From Mycobacterium spongiae (GTDB lineage: Bacteria > Actinomycetota > Actinomycetes > Mycobacteriales > Mycobacteriaceae), in the NCBI RefSeq assembly GCF_018278905.1, contig NZ_CP046600.1, forward strand, positions 4,402,001 through 4,466,000: a stretch of 64,000 nucleotides of DNA, given 5' to 3'. The position numbers were made by a program, and so were the translations under genes. Of this stretch, positions 29,501 through 38,856 are shown in pieces (the stretch's first letter is position 1; every line of letters starts with the position of its first letter). Below the pieces are notes generated by a model that saw nothing but the letters and a program-made list of their open reading frames with translations, was not told where the DNA came from and did not search any database.

Positions 29501-30014
29501 CGGCACCCGCACCGCCCGCACCGCCAACACCGCCACGCCCGATCAATCCCGCCGCGCCACCAGCACCCCCGGCCTGCCCAACCCCACCAGAACCGCCCGC
29601 ACCACCATTGCCCCACAACAGGCCACCAGCCCCGCCGGCTTGCCCGCTGCCGGCCGCCCCATCGGCACCATGACCAATCAACGGACGCCCCAACCACGTC
29701 TGCACCGACGAATTGACCACACCTAACAAGCCCGCCTGCGCGCTGACCTCCGCCTCGGCATACGCTCCCGCGCCCGCCTTCAGCGTCTGCACAAACCGCT
29801 CCTGAAACGACCCGACCCGCGCACTCAACTCCTGATACTCGCGACCATGAGCACCGAACAACGCCGCAACCGCCGCCGATACCTCATCAGCGGCCGCCGG
29901 CACCATCTCCACCGTCGACGCCACCGCCGCATTAGCCGCACCCACCGCCGCGCCGATACGCGCCACATCCGCCGCCGCCACCACCACCAACTCCGGCGCC
30001 ACCGTCAACAACAT
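26535..30014 (-). CDS. PE_PGRS family protein, intact member of an inverted pair
   Basis: 1159 residues from the ATG at 30014. PE domain: [41 protein letters not shown], then the linker [14 protein letters not shown] and about 1000 residues of PGRS repeats to GAGGIGAGQ. The start region, promoter and most of the coding sequence are a near-exact inverted copy of the PE_PGRS gene at 31120-34832. The two diverge at the C-terminus (this copy has [20 protein letters not shown]) and a roughly 47-residue segment present near residue 200 of the other copy is absent here. A run of five C on the plus strand at 29485-29489 keeps this copy in frame. Confidence 0.9.
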   Translation of the reverse strand: MLLTVAPELVVVAAADVARIGAAVGAANAAVASTVEMVPAAADEVSAAVAALFGAHGREYQELSARVGSFQERFVQTLKAGAGAYAEAEVSAQAGLLGVVNSSVQTWLGRPLIGHGADGAAGSGQAGGAGGLLWGNGGAGGSGGVGQAGGAGGAAGLIGRGGVGGAGGAGAAGGAGGTGGWLWGGGGGGGAGGAGGGGGIGGGAWLWGDGGVGGVGGAGAAGGAGGNGGVLFGSGGTGGAGGAVAAGVGGAGGAGGRAGWFGDGGAGGVGGSGGGSGGAGGDAGVIGQGGAGGAGGVGADGEAGIRPGDAGADGETGVGGGEGGTGSAGGGGGDGGAGGNGGRGGVLIGRGGAGGVGGVGGVGGVGAVGGDGGVGGHGVASITAAGGDGAEGGVGGDGGIGGDGGAGGAGGAGGVGGLFGGVGNAGNGGAGGAGGVGGAAGDGGNGGVGGAGLTGGTGGTGGIGGDPGVGGAGGDPGAAGGSGGHGGVRGADGGDVGPGTGGNGGAGGNGGEALVGGADGGHGGQGGNGGLVGDGGRGGNGGQGTVGVVGTAAATAGADGGTGGTGGAGGNGGAGGLGGIHSGNGGDGGNGGAGGVGGAGGIGATGTGGVAGVDDGVGGTGGNGGAGGIGGVGGDGGVGGASSAGQAGAHGAGGVGGDGGLGGAPGDGGIGAAGDWGFNDGVGGAGGHGGDPGAGGVGGDGGDNGDGTTAAVGVTASDFGPGTGGNGGAGGNGAQGATGVEDDGGGDGAAGGRGGDAGLVGNGGRGGDGGAGGAGGTGVAGATPTDAGADGTTGGVGGAGGVGGSGGAGGAGGSHAGDGGDGGTGGAGGTGGVGGVGGAGADGAAGDSGGGRGGTGGTGADGSQGGSGGTGGDGGAAGMALADSGNDGSQGAGGVGGDGGMGGTAGDGGNGGHGVTTSSNFGDGGDGGDGGDPGAGGDPGTGGAGSTPGDTGTQGATPTTGGTGGNGGNGGNTALPDRPGGWGGDGGNGGLVGNGGNGGNGGFSGTNVGDGDGGNGGDGGDGGSGVGTAGGDGGDGGRGGAGLFGPGGTGGEGGDGGDGHSVGGNGGTGGTGGPGDIVNSDSGGDGGTGGNGGTGHDLGGNGGDGGDGGDGVVGGTGGEGGDGGDNGIGGTGGPGQPGSEPVNVSDGGDGGAGGIGAGQ

Positions 30015-30210
30015 CGCATACCTCACTTCATAGGCAATCCAAAATCGTATACCTAAATAAATGACCACCGCCCAACCTATCCCCAAATCAGCACCACAAC
30101 GGCACGATTTGCCGAAATCAACCGCGCCGCGCCAAGGACTACCCAATCCGGATAGACGAGGCCCGACACGCCCAGCGTTAACCCGGCAGAAACAGACTGA
30201 CGATGACCCA
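27110..30210 (-). repeat. Left arm of long inverted repeat (PE_PGRS copy 1)
   Basis: Matches 30930-34190 in inverse orientation, including about 200 bp of identical 5' flank (for example GTCAGTCTGTTTCTGCCGGG and TTAGGTATACGATTTTGG). Arm ends are estimated from where the two copies stop matching. One arm carries a 140-bp indel and some short mosaic differences. Confidence 0.85.
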
Positions 30211-30214
30211 AACG

Positions 30215-30925
30215 ATGCTGCGCGAGAGCAACTTCCCACCGCTGCGGATGAGTGATCTTTGGTGGTCGCGGGACTGGCAAGCCACCTTGGGATTGTTCGA
30301 CAGCTTTGCGGCTACCTCCCTTTCGCGCTTCACAGCCAAGCCCCCCGGCGACGCCGGGTATTATGGTTGGCTCCACGCTTTATGGCGGCCCAACTGGGGC
30401 CGACGGCGGTGGATGGCTCCTCCCACCGCGCGAGGTCGATCACGGCGTTGTCGTCAGGCTGGTGGGTGGCCGAACAACTACCGCATTTCGATTCGTCGGC
30501 CCAGCCGAGCTCCTGCACATGCCGGCAGGTGTGACGGGTTTTCACCCGGCAGCCCCTTTGCCGCAACGTCGCGGCGGCGTCCAAGCCGTGGGCTTTAGCC
30601 AATCGTGTCGCCATCGGCGTACGTCTCTCTCGAACACTCCGACCACCACACCGCACCGGTCTCGGCGTTGACGCACACGTTGTATTTGACGATGTTCCAG
30701 CGTGCCTAGCACCCGCAGCGATAGTTTCGCGGTCTCGACTCCAGTCCCGGCACGGTTGGATGTCGGTTTTCAGGGCCGCGATGTCCAATTGAGTGCCTTA
30801 CGGTGGGCACCGAAATGCCACGCCAGCGAACGTAGGTCGCTTGACCCGACCTGCCCATGTCTTGTCCTTTGGCGTTGCGAACTGCTGCTTCGACCCACGT
30901 CGATCGTCACGGATTCGAATGCTTG
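30215..30925. other. Spacer between the inverted repeat arms; unidentified decayed DNA
   Basis: About 710 bp unique to the centre. On the minus strand there are coding-looking fragments in more than one frame (IVKYNVCVNAETGAVWWSEC near 30700, and HTCRHVQELGWADESKCGSC near 30510), interrupted by stops. This looks like a decayed gene, perhaps from a mobile element, but I cannot name it. Confidence 0.4.
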
Positions 30926-30929
30926 GGTC

Positions 30930-33900
30930 ACTGTCAGTCTGTTTCTGCCGGGTTAACGCTGGGCGTGTCGGGCCTCGTCTATCCGGATTGGGTAGTCCTT
31001 GGCGCGGCGCGGTTGATTTCGGCAAATCGTGCCGTTGTGGTGCTGATTTGGGGATAGGTTGGGCGGTGGTCATTTATTTAGGTATACGATTTTGGATTGC
31101 CTATGAAGTGAGGTATGCGATGTTGTTGACGGTGGCGCCGGAGTTGGTGGTGGTGGCGGCGGCGGATGTGGCGCGTATCGGCGCGGCGGTGGGTGCGGCT
31201 AATGCGGCGGTGGCGTCGACGGTGGAGATGGTGCCGGCGGCCGCTGATGAGGTATCGGCGGCGGTTGCGGCGTTGTTCGGTGCTCATGGTCGCGAGTATC
31301 AGGAGTTGAGTGCGCGGGTCGGGTCGTTTCAGGAGCGGTTTGTGCAGACGCTGAAGGCGGGCGCGGGAGCGTATGCCGAGGCGGAGGTCAGCGCGCAGGC
31401 GGGCTTGTTAGGTGTGGTCAATTCGTCGGTGCAGACGTGGTTGGGGCGTCCGTTGATTGGTCATGGTGCCGATGGGGCGGCCGGCAGCGGGCAAGCCGGC
31501 GGGGCTGGTGGCCTGTTGTGGGGCAATGGTGGTGCGGGCGGTTCTGGTGGGGTTGGGCAGGCCGGGGGTGCTGGTGGCGCGGCGGGATTGATCGGGCGTG
31601 GCGGTGTTGGCGGTGCGGGCGGTGCGGGTGCCGCTGGGGGTGCTGGGGTACTGGCGGGTGGTTGTGGGGTGGTGGCGGTGGTGGCGGTGCCGGGGGTGCG
31701 GGCGGTGGGGGTGGTATCGGTGGTGGTGCCTGGTTATGGGGTGACGGCGGTGTCGGCGGTGTTGGTGGGGCCGGTGCGGCCGGGGGCGCCGGGGGCAACG
31801 GGGGGGTGCTTTTCGGCAGCGGCGGAACAGGCGGAGCAGGCGGTTTGCCCGGAGCCGGCGCGGCCGGTGGCGCCGGTGGCGCCGGGGGAAACAGTGGATG
31901 GCTGTTGGGTGATGGCGGTGTCGGCGGTGTTGGTGGGGCGGGCGCGGCGGGTGGTGTCGGCGGTAATGCCGGGTTAGCGGGTCATGGTGGTGCTGGCGGC
32001 GGGGGTGGAGCCGGCGGTGGGGCTGGTGGCGCTGGCGGTCGTGCTGGGTGGTTCGGTGATGGTGGTGCTGGTGGTGTGGGCGGTTCCGGTGGCGGTTCCG
32101 GTGGCGCCGGTGGTGATGCCGGGGTGATTGGTCAGGGGGGTGCTGGCGGAGCCGGCGGTGTGGGTGCCGATGGGGAGGCTGGGATTAGGCCGGGCGATGC
32201 GGGTGCTGACGGTGAAACCGGTGTTGGTGGTGGCGAGGGCGGGACGGGGTCCGCCGGCGGTGGTGGTGGTGATGGTGGTGCGGGTGGCAATGGTGGTCGC
32301 GGCGGTGTGCTGATCGGTCGCGGCGGCGCCGGGGGTGTTGGTGGTGTTGGCGGTGTGGGTGGGGTGGGTGCGGTTGGCGGCGATGGCGGTGTGGGCGGGC
32401 ATGGTGTGGCAAGCATCACGGCGGCCGGCGGTGACGGTGCCGAAGGCGGGGTCGGCGGTGACGGTGGGATCGGCGGTGACGGTGGGGCTGGCGGCGCCGG
32501 TGGCGCAGGCGGTGTCGGCGGCCTATTCGGGGGAGTCGGGAACGCCGGCAACGGCGGTGCCGGCGGTGCTGGCGGTGTGGGTGGGGCTGCCGGTGACGGC
32601 GGCAACGGCGGTGACGGCGCCTTCGGCTTGACCGCTGGGCATGGTGGCAACGGTGGTATTGGGGGAGATCCTGGCGTTGGCGGGGCTGGTGGTGATCCCG
32701 GTGCTGCGGGCGGGTCCGGTGGTCATGGCGGTGTTCGTGGCGCCGATGGCGGTGATGTGGGGCCGGGTACCGGCGGGAACGGCGGAGCCGGTGGTAACGG
32801 CGGCGAGGCCCTTGTTGGTGGTGCTGACGGCGGTCATGGTGGTCAAGGTGGTAACGGCGGGCTGGTTGGTGACGGCGGGCGCGGCGGTAACGGCGGCCAG
32901 GGCACGGTGGGTGTGGTGGGTACCGCGGCTGCCACTGCGGGGGCTGACGGGGGTACCGGCGGCACGGGTGGCGCGGGCGGCAATGGTGGGGCCGGCGGGC
33001 TCGGGGGAATCCATTCCGGTAACGGCGGCGACGGCGGGAATGGTGGCGCCGGCGGGGTCGGTGGTGCCGGCGGTATCGGGGCCACCGGTACCGGCGGTGT
33101 GGCCGGTGTCGATGACGGCGTCGGCGGAACTGGAGGCAACGGTGGTGCCGGCGGGATCGGCGGCGTTGGTGGCGACGGCGGTGTTGGCGGGGCCTCATCG
33201 GCGGGCCAGGCCGGCGCGCACGGGGCTGGTGGGGTCGGCGGTGACGGCGGATTGGGCGGGGCCCCCGGCGATGGCGGCATCGGTGCGGCCGGCGACTGGG
33301 GATTCAACGATGGTGTCGGCGGTGCCGGCGGCCACGGCGGTGACCCCGGTGCCGGCGGAGTCGGCGGCGACGGCGGCGACAACGGTGATGGCACCACCGC
33401 AGCGGTAGGTGTTACTGCCAGCGACTTCGGGCCCGGTACCGGCGGCAACGGTGGTGCCGGCGGCAACGGCGCCCAGGGCGCCACCGGCGTCGAGGACGAT
33501 GGTGGTGGCGACGGCGCTGCCGGTGGTCGAGGCGGTGATGCCGGGCTGGTCGGTAACGGCGGGCGCGGCGGTGACGGTGGCGCCGGAGGTGCCGGCGGCA
33601 CCGGTGTTGCCGGTGCCACGCCCACCGATGCCGGTGCCGACGGCACTACTGGCGGGGTCGGCGGCGCCGGCGGGGTTGGTGGTAGCGGTGGTGCGGGCGG
33701 GGCCGGGGGATCTCATGCCGGTGACGGCGGTGACGGCGGTACCGGCGGTGCCGGTGGTACCGGCGGGGTCGGCGGGGTCGGTGGGGCCGGCGCTGACGGT
33801 GCCGCCGGTGATTCCGGCGGCGGGAGGGGCGGCACCGGTGGTACCGGCGCTGACGGTAGCCAGGGTGGGAGCGGTGGTACCGGCGGTGACGGTGGCGCGG

Positions 33901-34190
33901 CCGGGATGGCCCTGGCCGACTCCGGTAACGACGGCAGTCAGGGTGCTGGCGGTGTTGGTGGGGACGGCGGCATGGGCGGCACTGCCGGCGACGGCGGCAA
34001 CGGCGGCCACGGAGTCACCACCAGCAGCAACTTCGGTGACGGCGGTGATGGCGGCGACGGCGGTGACCCCGGCGCAGGCGGCGACCCCGGCACCGGCGGA
34101 GCCGGCTCCACCCCCGGCGACACCGGCACCCAAGGCGCCACTCCCACCACCGGCGGCACCGGCGGCAATGGCGGCAACGGCGGCAACGGC
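30930..34190 (+). repeat. Right arm of long inverted repeat (PE_PGRS copy 2)
   Basis: Inverted copy of 27110-30210, see that entry. Contains the promoter region, PE domain and most of the PGRS region of the second PE_PGRS gene. Confidence 0.85.
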
Positions 34191-34832
34191 ACTACCGGGA
34201 GCGACGCCAGCACCTTTAGTAGCGCCACGGACGGCGGATCAGGTGGTTGGGGCGGCAATGGCGGTAACGGCGGTCTGGTCGGCAACGGCGGCAACGGCGG
34301 CGACGGAGGCACCGGCGGCACTGGTGGCAACGGCGACTTCATACACAACAACGGCTGGGGTGGCGATGGCGGCATTGGCGGCAGGGGCGGCGACGGCGGC
34401 AGCGACGTGGGCACGACCGGCGGCGACGGCGGGACCGGCGGCGTAGGAGGCATCCCGGGCGACACCGCTGGCCAAATCGGCAACGGTGGCAACGGCGGCA
34501 CCGGAGGGGATGGCGGCGACGGCCAGAGTGTGGGCGGCAATGGCGGCACCGGCGGCGCCGGGGGCCACACCCAACATGTCGATGCCCGCGGTGGCGGCGG
34601 TGGCAATGGCGGCACAGGCGGTAGCGGCGATGTGCTCGGCGGCAATGGTGGTACCGGCGGCGACGGCGGCGCCGCCGTAGCTTTCGGAGCCGGCGGACAC
34701 GGTGGAGACGGCGGCTCCGGCGGAGACAACAGCACCGACACCGGCGGAGGCGGCGATAGTGGCTCCACTGCACCGACAGGCAATTCCGACGGCGGGGCCG
34801 GCGGCACCGGCGGCACCGGAGCCGGTCAATAG
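31120..34832 (+). pseudogene. PE_PGRS gene, frameshifted in a G run (copy 2 of inverted pair)
   Basis: Starts at the ATG at 31120 with the same PE domain as the opposite copy. At 31645-31648 the sequence is GGGG where the other copy has five, so the frame shifts to an Ala/Val-rich one that stops at 31977. The PGRS frame continues separately (open from 31437) to 34832, ending GGTGAGQ. With the missing G restored the protein would be about 1240 residues. The C-terminal quarter differs from copy 1 ([20 protein letters not shown]). The shift may be a mutation, a phase-variation state or an assembly error in a repeat. Confidence 0.8.
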
Positions 34833-35257
34833 ACGTCAGCCCGTGTTGCTCCGGGACGTCCGACGATGACGACAGGGTTGCGAGCTGATGCGGGTGGAGC
34901 GGGTTGTGTCCACCAAGGTGGTGTACGAGTCGCATCTGAGGCTCGGGGCGGGCGAGTCGTGGCCAGGGGTGAAGGTCATCGCATGATTCTCCGAGAGACC
35001 CACCAAAGTCACGCGAGCAAAGAAATCACTGCGATGACCACTGCCCGCGGTGGCAAGGTTCCCATTTCCCGCGCTGGCTACTGGTTCGACGCAAACGCGT
35101 CCAGCGGGCCCTGACCACCGTCGTGGCTACCTGTTGTCTGCTCGGGGTCACAATACGGCGGATGGACAAACTCGCGCATGGACAAACCTAGACGCCGGCC
35201 CATAACACGTCCATCGCCGCCGGCCCCTTGGTGCTCACGGTGCGTGAAGCCGGTCGG
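34833..35257. other. No gene supported
   Basis: About 420 bp with only short frames. A 33-codon frame at 34888-34989 (MRVERVVSTKVVYESHLRLG..) looks weakly coding but has no continuation. Probably decayed sequence. Confidence 0.3.
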
Positions 35258-35340
35258 TTAGTCAATGCGCACGCATTTCGCCGTCGGGGTCAATGCCGAT
35301 GGCGACCGCAAAATCCTAGGCCTCGACGTTTGATGACGTT
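35258..35340 (+). mobile_element. IS256-family transposase remnant
   Basis: The plus-strand frame reads FAVGVNADGDRKILGLDV followed by two stops. GVNADGxREILGLxV is the core of IS256/mutator-type transposases just after the first catalytic Asp. Only about 25 codons remain. Confidence 0.6.
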
Positions 35341-35392
35341 CGTCGAAATTCCCCAGGTGTGCTCATCGAACTCCCCCACCCGAGAGCAGGGT

Positions 35393-36000
35393 TCAGTTTG
35401 GCGGTTTCTCGGGCTGCGGCCGGGCGCGGCGCAGACTGTCGGCGGCGGCCGGGGTGGTCATATATACGGTCGCAGTTGCTTTCGCGGTTGATGACGACCG
35501 ATCGGTGCAGAGGTCTGTCGAGCGTGGCGGCCGCGACCCCGGTGCTGCCGAAGACTTCTCCGCACGAACCGACGCCAGGTTGGTGGTGATGACGATGGAA
35601 GACTTCAAATATCGTTGTGAGACAGCCTGAAGCAATGCCGCGGCGGCCTCAGCGGGCAGCGGTAGGTAGCCCAATTCGTCGGTCATCCAAAGCGGGGGTC
35701 CTGCGCAGAACCGCATGAGGGCAGCCCATCGGCCCTCGATCGCAGCGCGGTGACAGCGAGCAACCAGTTGGGCGGCGGTGGCGGAGTGGGTGCGGTGGCT
35801 GCCGTGCGCAGTGGCATTGACCTCCACGGCCAGCAGCTTCTCCAATGCCGCGGTCCAGCGAAACCTGTCGGGCGTTGGCGTGTGCCGTGCCACAACTATG
35901 CCAGCCGCGGTGGCGATGTCGATGAACTCCCCACGCACGGGGTGCGACACCACCACCGAGGCTGCGGCCAGCTCCTGCTCCACCGAATAGCGTTGCCTCG
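35393..36000 (-). mobile_element. IS21-family remnant (IstA end joined to IstB pieces)
   Basis: On the minus strand the frame starts with HPVRGEFIDIATAAGIVVAR-like sequence, the IstA C-terminal motif, then passes into IstB: LWMTDELGYLPLPAEAAAALL (Walker B), SQRYLKSSIVITTNLA and a garbled C-terminus. The two genes are fused by deletion and the 3' part is frameshifted, so this cannot encode functional proteins. Confidence 0.72.
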
Positions 36001-36004
36001 GACC

Positions 36005-36123
36005 GACGGTGCCGGCGGGGCCGGCGGGTTGCTGTTCTCCAATGGTGGTGTCGGCGGGGCCGGCGGATCCAACACTGTTGGTTTTGGGGGTGTTGGGGGT
36101 GCCGGGGCCCGGCGGGGCTGCTG
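36005..36123 (+). pseudogene. Short PGRS remnant
   Basis: The plus-strand frame reads [20 protein letters not shown] then [18 protein letters not shown] and stops. This is PGRS-type sequence without a PE domain. Confidence 0.55.
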
Positions 36124-36380
36124 ATCGGTAACTGCGGGGCCGCGTGCCGCTGGGTGGCGCGGCGTTGCCCGGCCACGCGGCAGGCGAAGCGTCAACTAAC
36201 CCCCAGCACTCACTGGAGATGACAACGGCCCCGGTGTTTCGGGCCTAGAAGTTTCCCTTCGCGATCTCCTTGAGCGCGGCCTTCTCCACCGCGGCGGGGT
36301 CGGCGCACAACCTGAAGCCAAGAAAACCAGCAGCTCCTCGGCCGCAAAACGGTGCGGGCGTGCCTGTTCGCTGTAGTAAC

Positions 36381-36390
36381 ATCAGTACAC
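36381..36390 (+). promoter_or_regulatory. RTCAGTACAY site upstream of EspR-like gene
   Basis: ATCAGTACAC, 41 bp before the TTG start of the EspR-like gene. It is followed by a further conserved block (GGCATGATACGAG) shared with the relics at 45251 and 60905. A candidate promoter/operator; see the finding on the shared site. Confidence 0.55.
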
Positions 36391-36431
36391 ATCTGAGGGT
36401 AGGGCATGATACGAGAGCGCAGGGTGGGGAA

Positions 36432-36884
36432 TTGGCTAGAAAGGCGTCCGAGGGTGCTAAGAACTCCGAACTGGCGGAAAAGCTCAACAAACTCTTCGAT
36501 CTCATGCGAGTGGGGTCAAAGCCGCCACTGTCGAACGCGGCCGCGGCTGAAGCCATCACCCGGGAAACAGGTATATCCATCAGCCCCGCCTACCTATGGC
36601 AGCTTCGCTCGGGTATAAAGACCAACCCGACGGTGGCCCATCTGCGCGCGATCGCCCAATTCTTCGGCGTCACACCGTCATACCTCGTCGACCCCGGCAT
36701 CCACCCCGAAATCGACGCCCAGCTCAACCTCCTTCAGGCCTTGCGCGATAGCGGTGTGCGCGACCTGGCGTTGCGTGCATCAGGACTCACCCCCCAGGCA
36801 ATCCAGAGCCTGGCGACCATGGTCGATCACGTTCGAGAACTCGAGCAGTTGCCGCCCGTGTCCCCCACCGCAGAGGAGCCGTAA
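36432..36884 (+). CDS. EspR-like XRE-family transcriptional regulator
   Basis: 150 residues from a TTG at 36432 preceded by GGTGGGGAA. The same TTG-plus-ribosome-site arrangement is conserved in the two relics of this gene in the window, which supports the start. Residues 10-90 form an EspR-type helix-turn-helix: LNKLFDLMRVGSKPPLSNAA, AYLWQLRSGIKTNPTVAHLR and AIAQFFGVTPSYLVDP. The C-terminal helices (RDLALRASGLTPQAIQSLA) resemble the EspR dimerisation region. EspR regulates ESX-1 and PE/PPE genes in M. tuberculosis. It is the first gene of an operon with an ImmA-like peptidase and a membrane protein. Confidence 0.85.
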   Translation: MARKASEGAKNSELAEKLNKLFDLMRVGSKPPLSNAAAAEAITRETGISISPAYLWQLRSGIKTNPTVAHLRAIAQFFGVTPSYLVDPGIHPEIDAQLNLLQALRDSGVRDLALRASGLTPQAIQSLATMVDHVRELEQLPPVSPTAEEP

Positions 36885-37385
36885 ATGGCGCTCTCTAACA
36901 ATGAAATTCTCGCAATCGCACGCGAGCTGCCGATCCCAGTCCCCTGGGATCGCGATCGCTTCATCCAAAATCTCGCCACATTGCGAGGACGGCCGATCAA
37001 GCTGATCGCGACCGACACCGTAACCCTGACCGACAGCCCCTGCGGATTATTACTGACCCGCGACGACGACGATCTGATCCTCCACGAGAGCGGCACCTCC
37101 GACTACCACATCGACCAGATCGTATGCCACGAAATCGGACATATGGTTCTCGGCCACAACAGCACCCGCGGTGTCGGCGCCGACAAACAACGCGAGATCG
37201 ATATGTGCCGCAAGGTCTTGCCCGACATTGACCCCGCCACCGTGCACGCTGTGCTGGGACGCACAAACTACGCCAGTGACCAAGAACGTGATGCCGAGAT
37301 GTTCGCCACCATCTTGATGATGACCGCAGCTGAAGCTGCCGATCAACAGTCGATGATGCGCAGCGTGTTCTTTAGATCCCGATGA
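36885..37385 (+). CDS. ImmA/IrrE-like zinc metallopeptidase (ParH-like)
   Basis: 166 residues. The ATG directly follows the stop of the regulator gene and its stop overlaps the next start by ATGA, so the three are one operon. The zinc-peptidase motif is at residues 82-86 (CHEIGHMVLGH), with the third ligand probably from the downstream Glu-rich helix (SDQERDAEMFATILMM). In ImmA-ImmR and related pairs the peptidase cleaves or inactivates the neighbouring XRE regulator, so the EspR-like protein is the likely substrate; this is inference from the arrangement. Confidence 0.82.
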   Translation: MALSNNEILAIARELPIPVPWDRDRFIQNLATLRGRPIKLIATDTVTLTDSPCGLLLTRDDDDLILHESGTSDYHIDQIVCHEIGHMVLGHNSTRGVGADKQREIDMCRKVLPDIDPATVHAVLGRTNYASDQERDAEMFATILMMTAAEAADQQSMMRSVFFRSR

Positions 37386-38614
37386 CCACCAACGTACCGG
37401 CCCATCTGACCTGGCCGCCGCTGACCTATCTGGGATGGCCGCTACTGGTATTCATGGCCGCCGTCGTGATCGTGCGCTACATATTCTTCAACACCAGCCA
37501 GTATGAAACCTTCCTCAACCACAGCCTGGCATTCATCCTCGCCGGCAATCTGCTCAGCGAGGGCGCCGTCGAGGACTTTCTCGCCTACCACCAGATCCTG
37601 ACACCGACTGCAGCACAACAACTGGCGTGGACCGCCATGATCTTCACCACCGCCGAATTCATGGGCTTCATCACCTTGTGGTCACGATCCTCACCGAAGG
37701 AAACACGGCGCCGGCATCGCTACCATCGCATCGCAGCGATAGTCCTGGCGGCGGGGTTCCTCATTGCCGCGACACCAGCGCGAGCAGCCGGCCAGCCCCT
37801 AGAAGCCTTCGGCGGATGGTCCACCGTCCTGGCATGGGCGCTCCTGGCAGGCATGCTCGTGGCCCTATCAATACGCCTGCTCCGAATGTCGATCAAGGAA
37901 CTAACCCGCCCCAACGCCAAGCGGCAAGAACGCCTCATCGCTGCCGGTGGCCTGGCGATCGGCATCACCGTCGGAACGACCGGTATTGACGCCGTCGTCC
38001 TGGCAGCCTGTGAAGAACTGGGCTGGATCCACAGCATCGACTACCGGCTTACCGTAAACGGTTACTCTCCCTTCTGGGAATCCGTCGCTACCTGCCTACT
38101 GGCCTCCGTACCAGCGCTCCTCGCTTTGCTCGCCCGAACCGGTCTCAACTCCACCAGCCGCCACTGGCGTCAACTACAACCGCTGCGCAACAGCATGGCC
38201 GACGCCGTCCCAGAAAGCGCATTCGAACTCAAGGCGCCCAGCAGCCGCCGCCAAAAAACACTTCTAGACCTGCACCAAACCACCATCCAGATCCGCGACG
38301 CGATCCTGCAGCTGCGGGCCTACTTCCCTGACATCGACCCCGCCGAAGCCAACCAGTGCTACCAGCGCTACCTAGCGCCGACAGGCCAACCCGAAGCAGC
38401 CCATCACGCACTCCAACTCGCCCACGCCATCCACGCCAAATCGTCCAACGTCACGCCAACACCACTCGATGCCGCAGCAATCATAAAGTCGAGGTCAACC
38501 AACCTCGAGCAAGAAACAGCCGAACTGCTACGACTGGCCAAGTGCTGGCCACACGCCCAGTCAGCCGTAGAGCAGGCCCGCCGCCGCACCCTCCTCCCGG
38601 CGTTCGCTGACTGA
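37382..38614 (+). CDS. MAB_1171c-family polytopic membrane protein
   Basis: 410 residues. About seven hydrophobic helices in the first 250 residues (LLVFMAAVVIVRYIFF, LAFILAGNLLSE, IAAIVLAAGFLIAATPA and others), then a cytoplasmic helical domain of about 150 residues (SRRQKTLLDLHQTTIQIRDA to the end). It is the third gene of the XRE - ImmA - MAB_1171c trio that recurs in actinobacteria and is often annotated as a putative transporter. Its transported substrate or signalling role is not known. Confidence 0.78.
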   Translation: MTTNVPAHLTWPPLTYLGWPLLVFMAAVVIVRYIFFNTSQYETFLNHSLAFILAGNLLSEGAVEDFLAYHQILTPTAAQQLAWTAMIFTTAEFMGFITLWSRSSPKETRRRHRYHRIAAIVLAAGFLIAATPARAAGQPLEAFGGWSTVLAWALLAGMLVALSIRLLRMSIKELTRPNAKRQERLIAAGGLAIGITVGTTGIDAVVLAACEELGWIHSIDYRLTVNGYSPFWESVATCLLASVPALLALLARTGLNSTSRHWRQLQPLRNSMADAVPESAFELKAPSSRRQKTLLDLHQTTIQIRDAILQLRAYFPDIDPAEANQCYQRYLAPTGQPEAAHHALQLAHAIHAKSSNVTPTPLDAAAIIKSRSTNLEQETAELLRLAKCWPHAQSAVEQARRRTLLPAFAD

Positions 38615-38856
38615 TCGGAGTCTGCCCTCAGCTTGCGCAGATAATCAGCTTGCCCAGGCTAAACAAGCCCGAGTTGCCGGTGCCCGTACTGAAAAGCCCT
38701 AGCCATCAATGGGCGAGTCGTACTACAACAACCGAAATCGGCGAGCATCCTGGGTAACCCGATACAAGCCGCCTGTATGGTGACGTCAGCGAAATCGGGC
38801 GTATCGGCTGGTCAGAAGGATCGATTCGCCGGCACAACGCTCTTGCTACCGGAGTT

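Noticed and set aside
31120..31977. Programmed frameshift in the second PE_PGRS copy
   Set aside because: The intact copy differs by one base in a homopolymer and there is no slippery heptamer or pseudoknot visible; mutation or sequence error is more likely.
26535..34832. Regular short repeats as a CRISPR array
   Set aside because: The repeats are variable glycine codons inside open PE_PGRS frames, with no constant repeat-spacer pattern and no cas genes.
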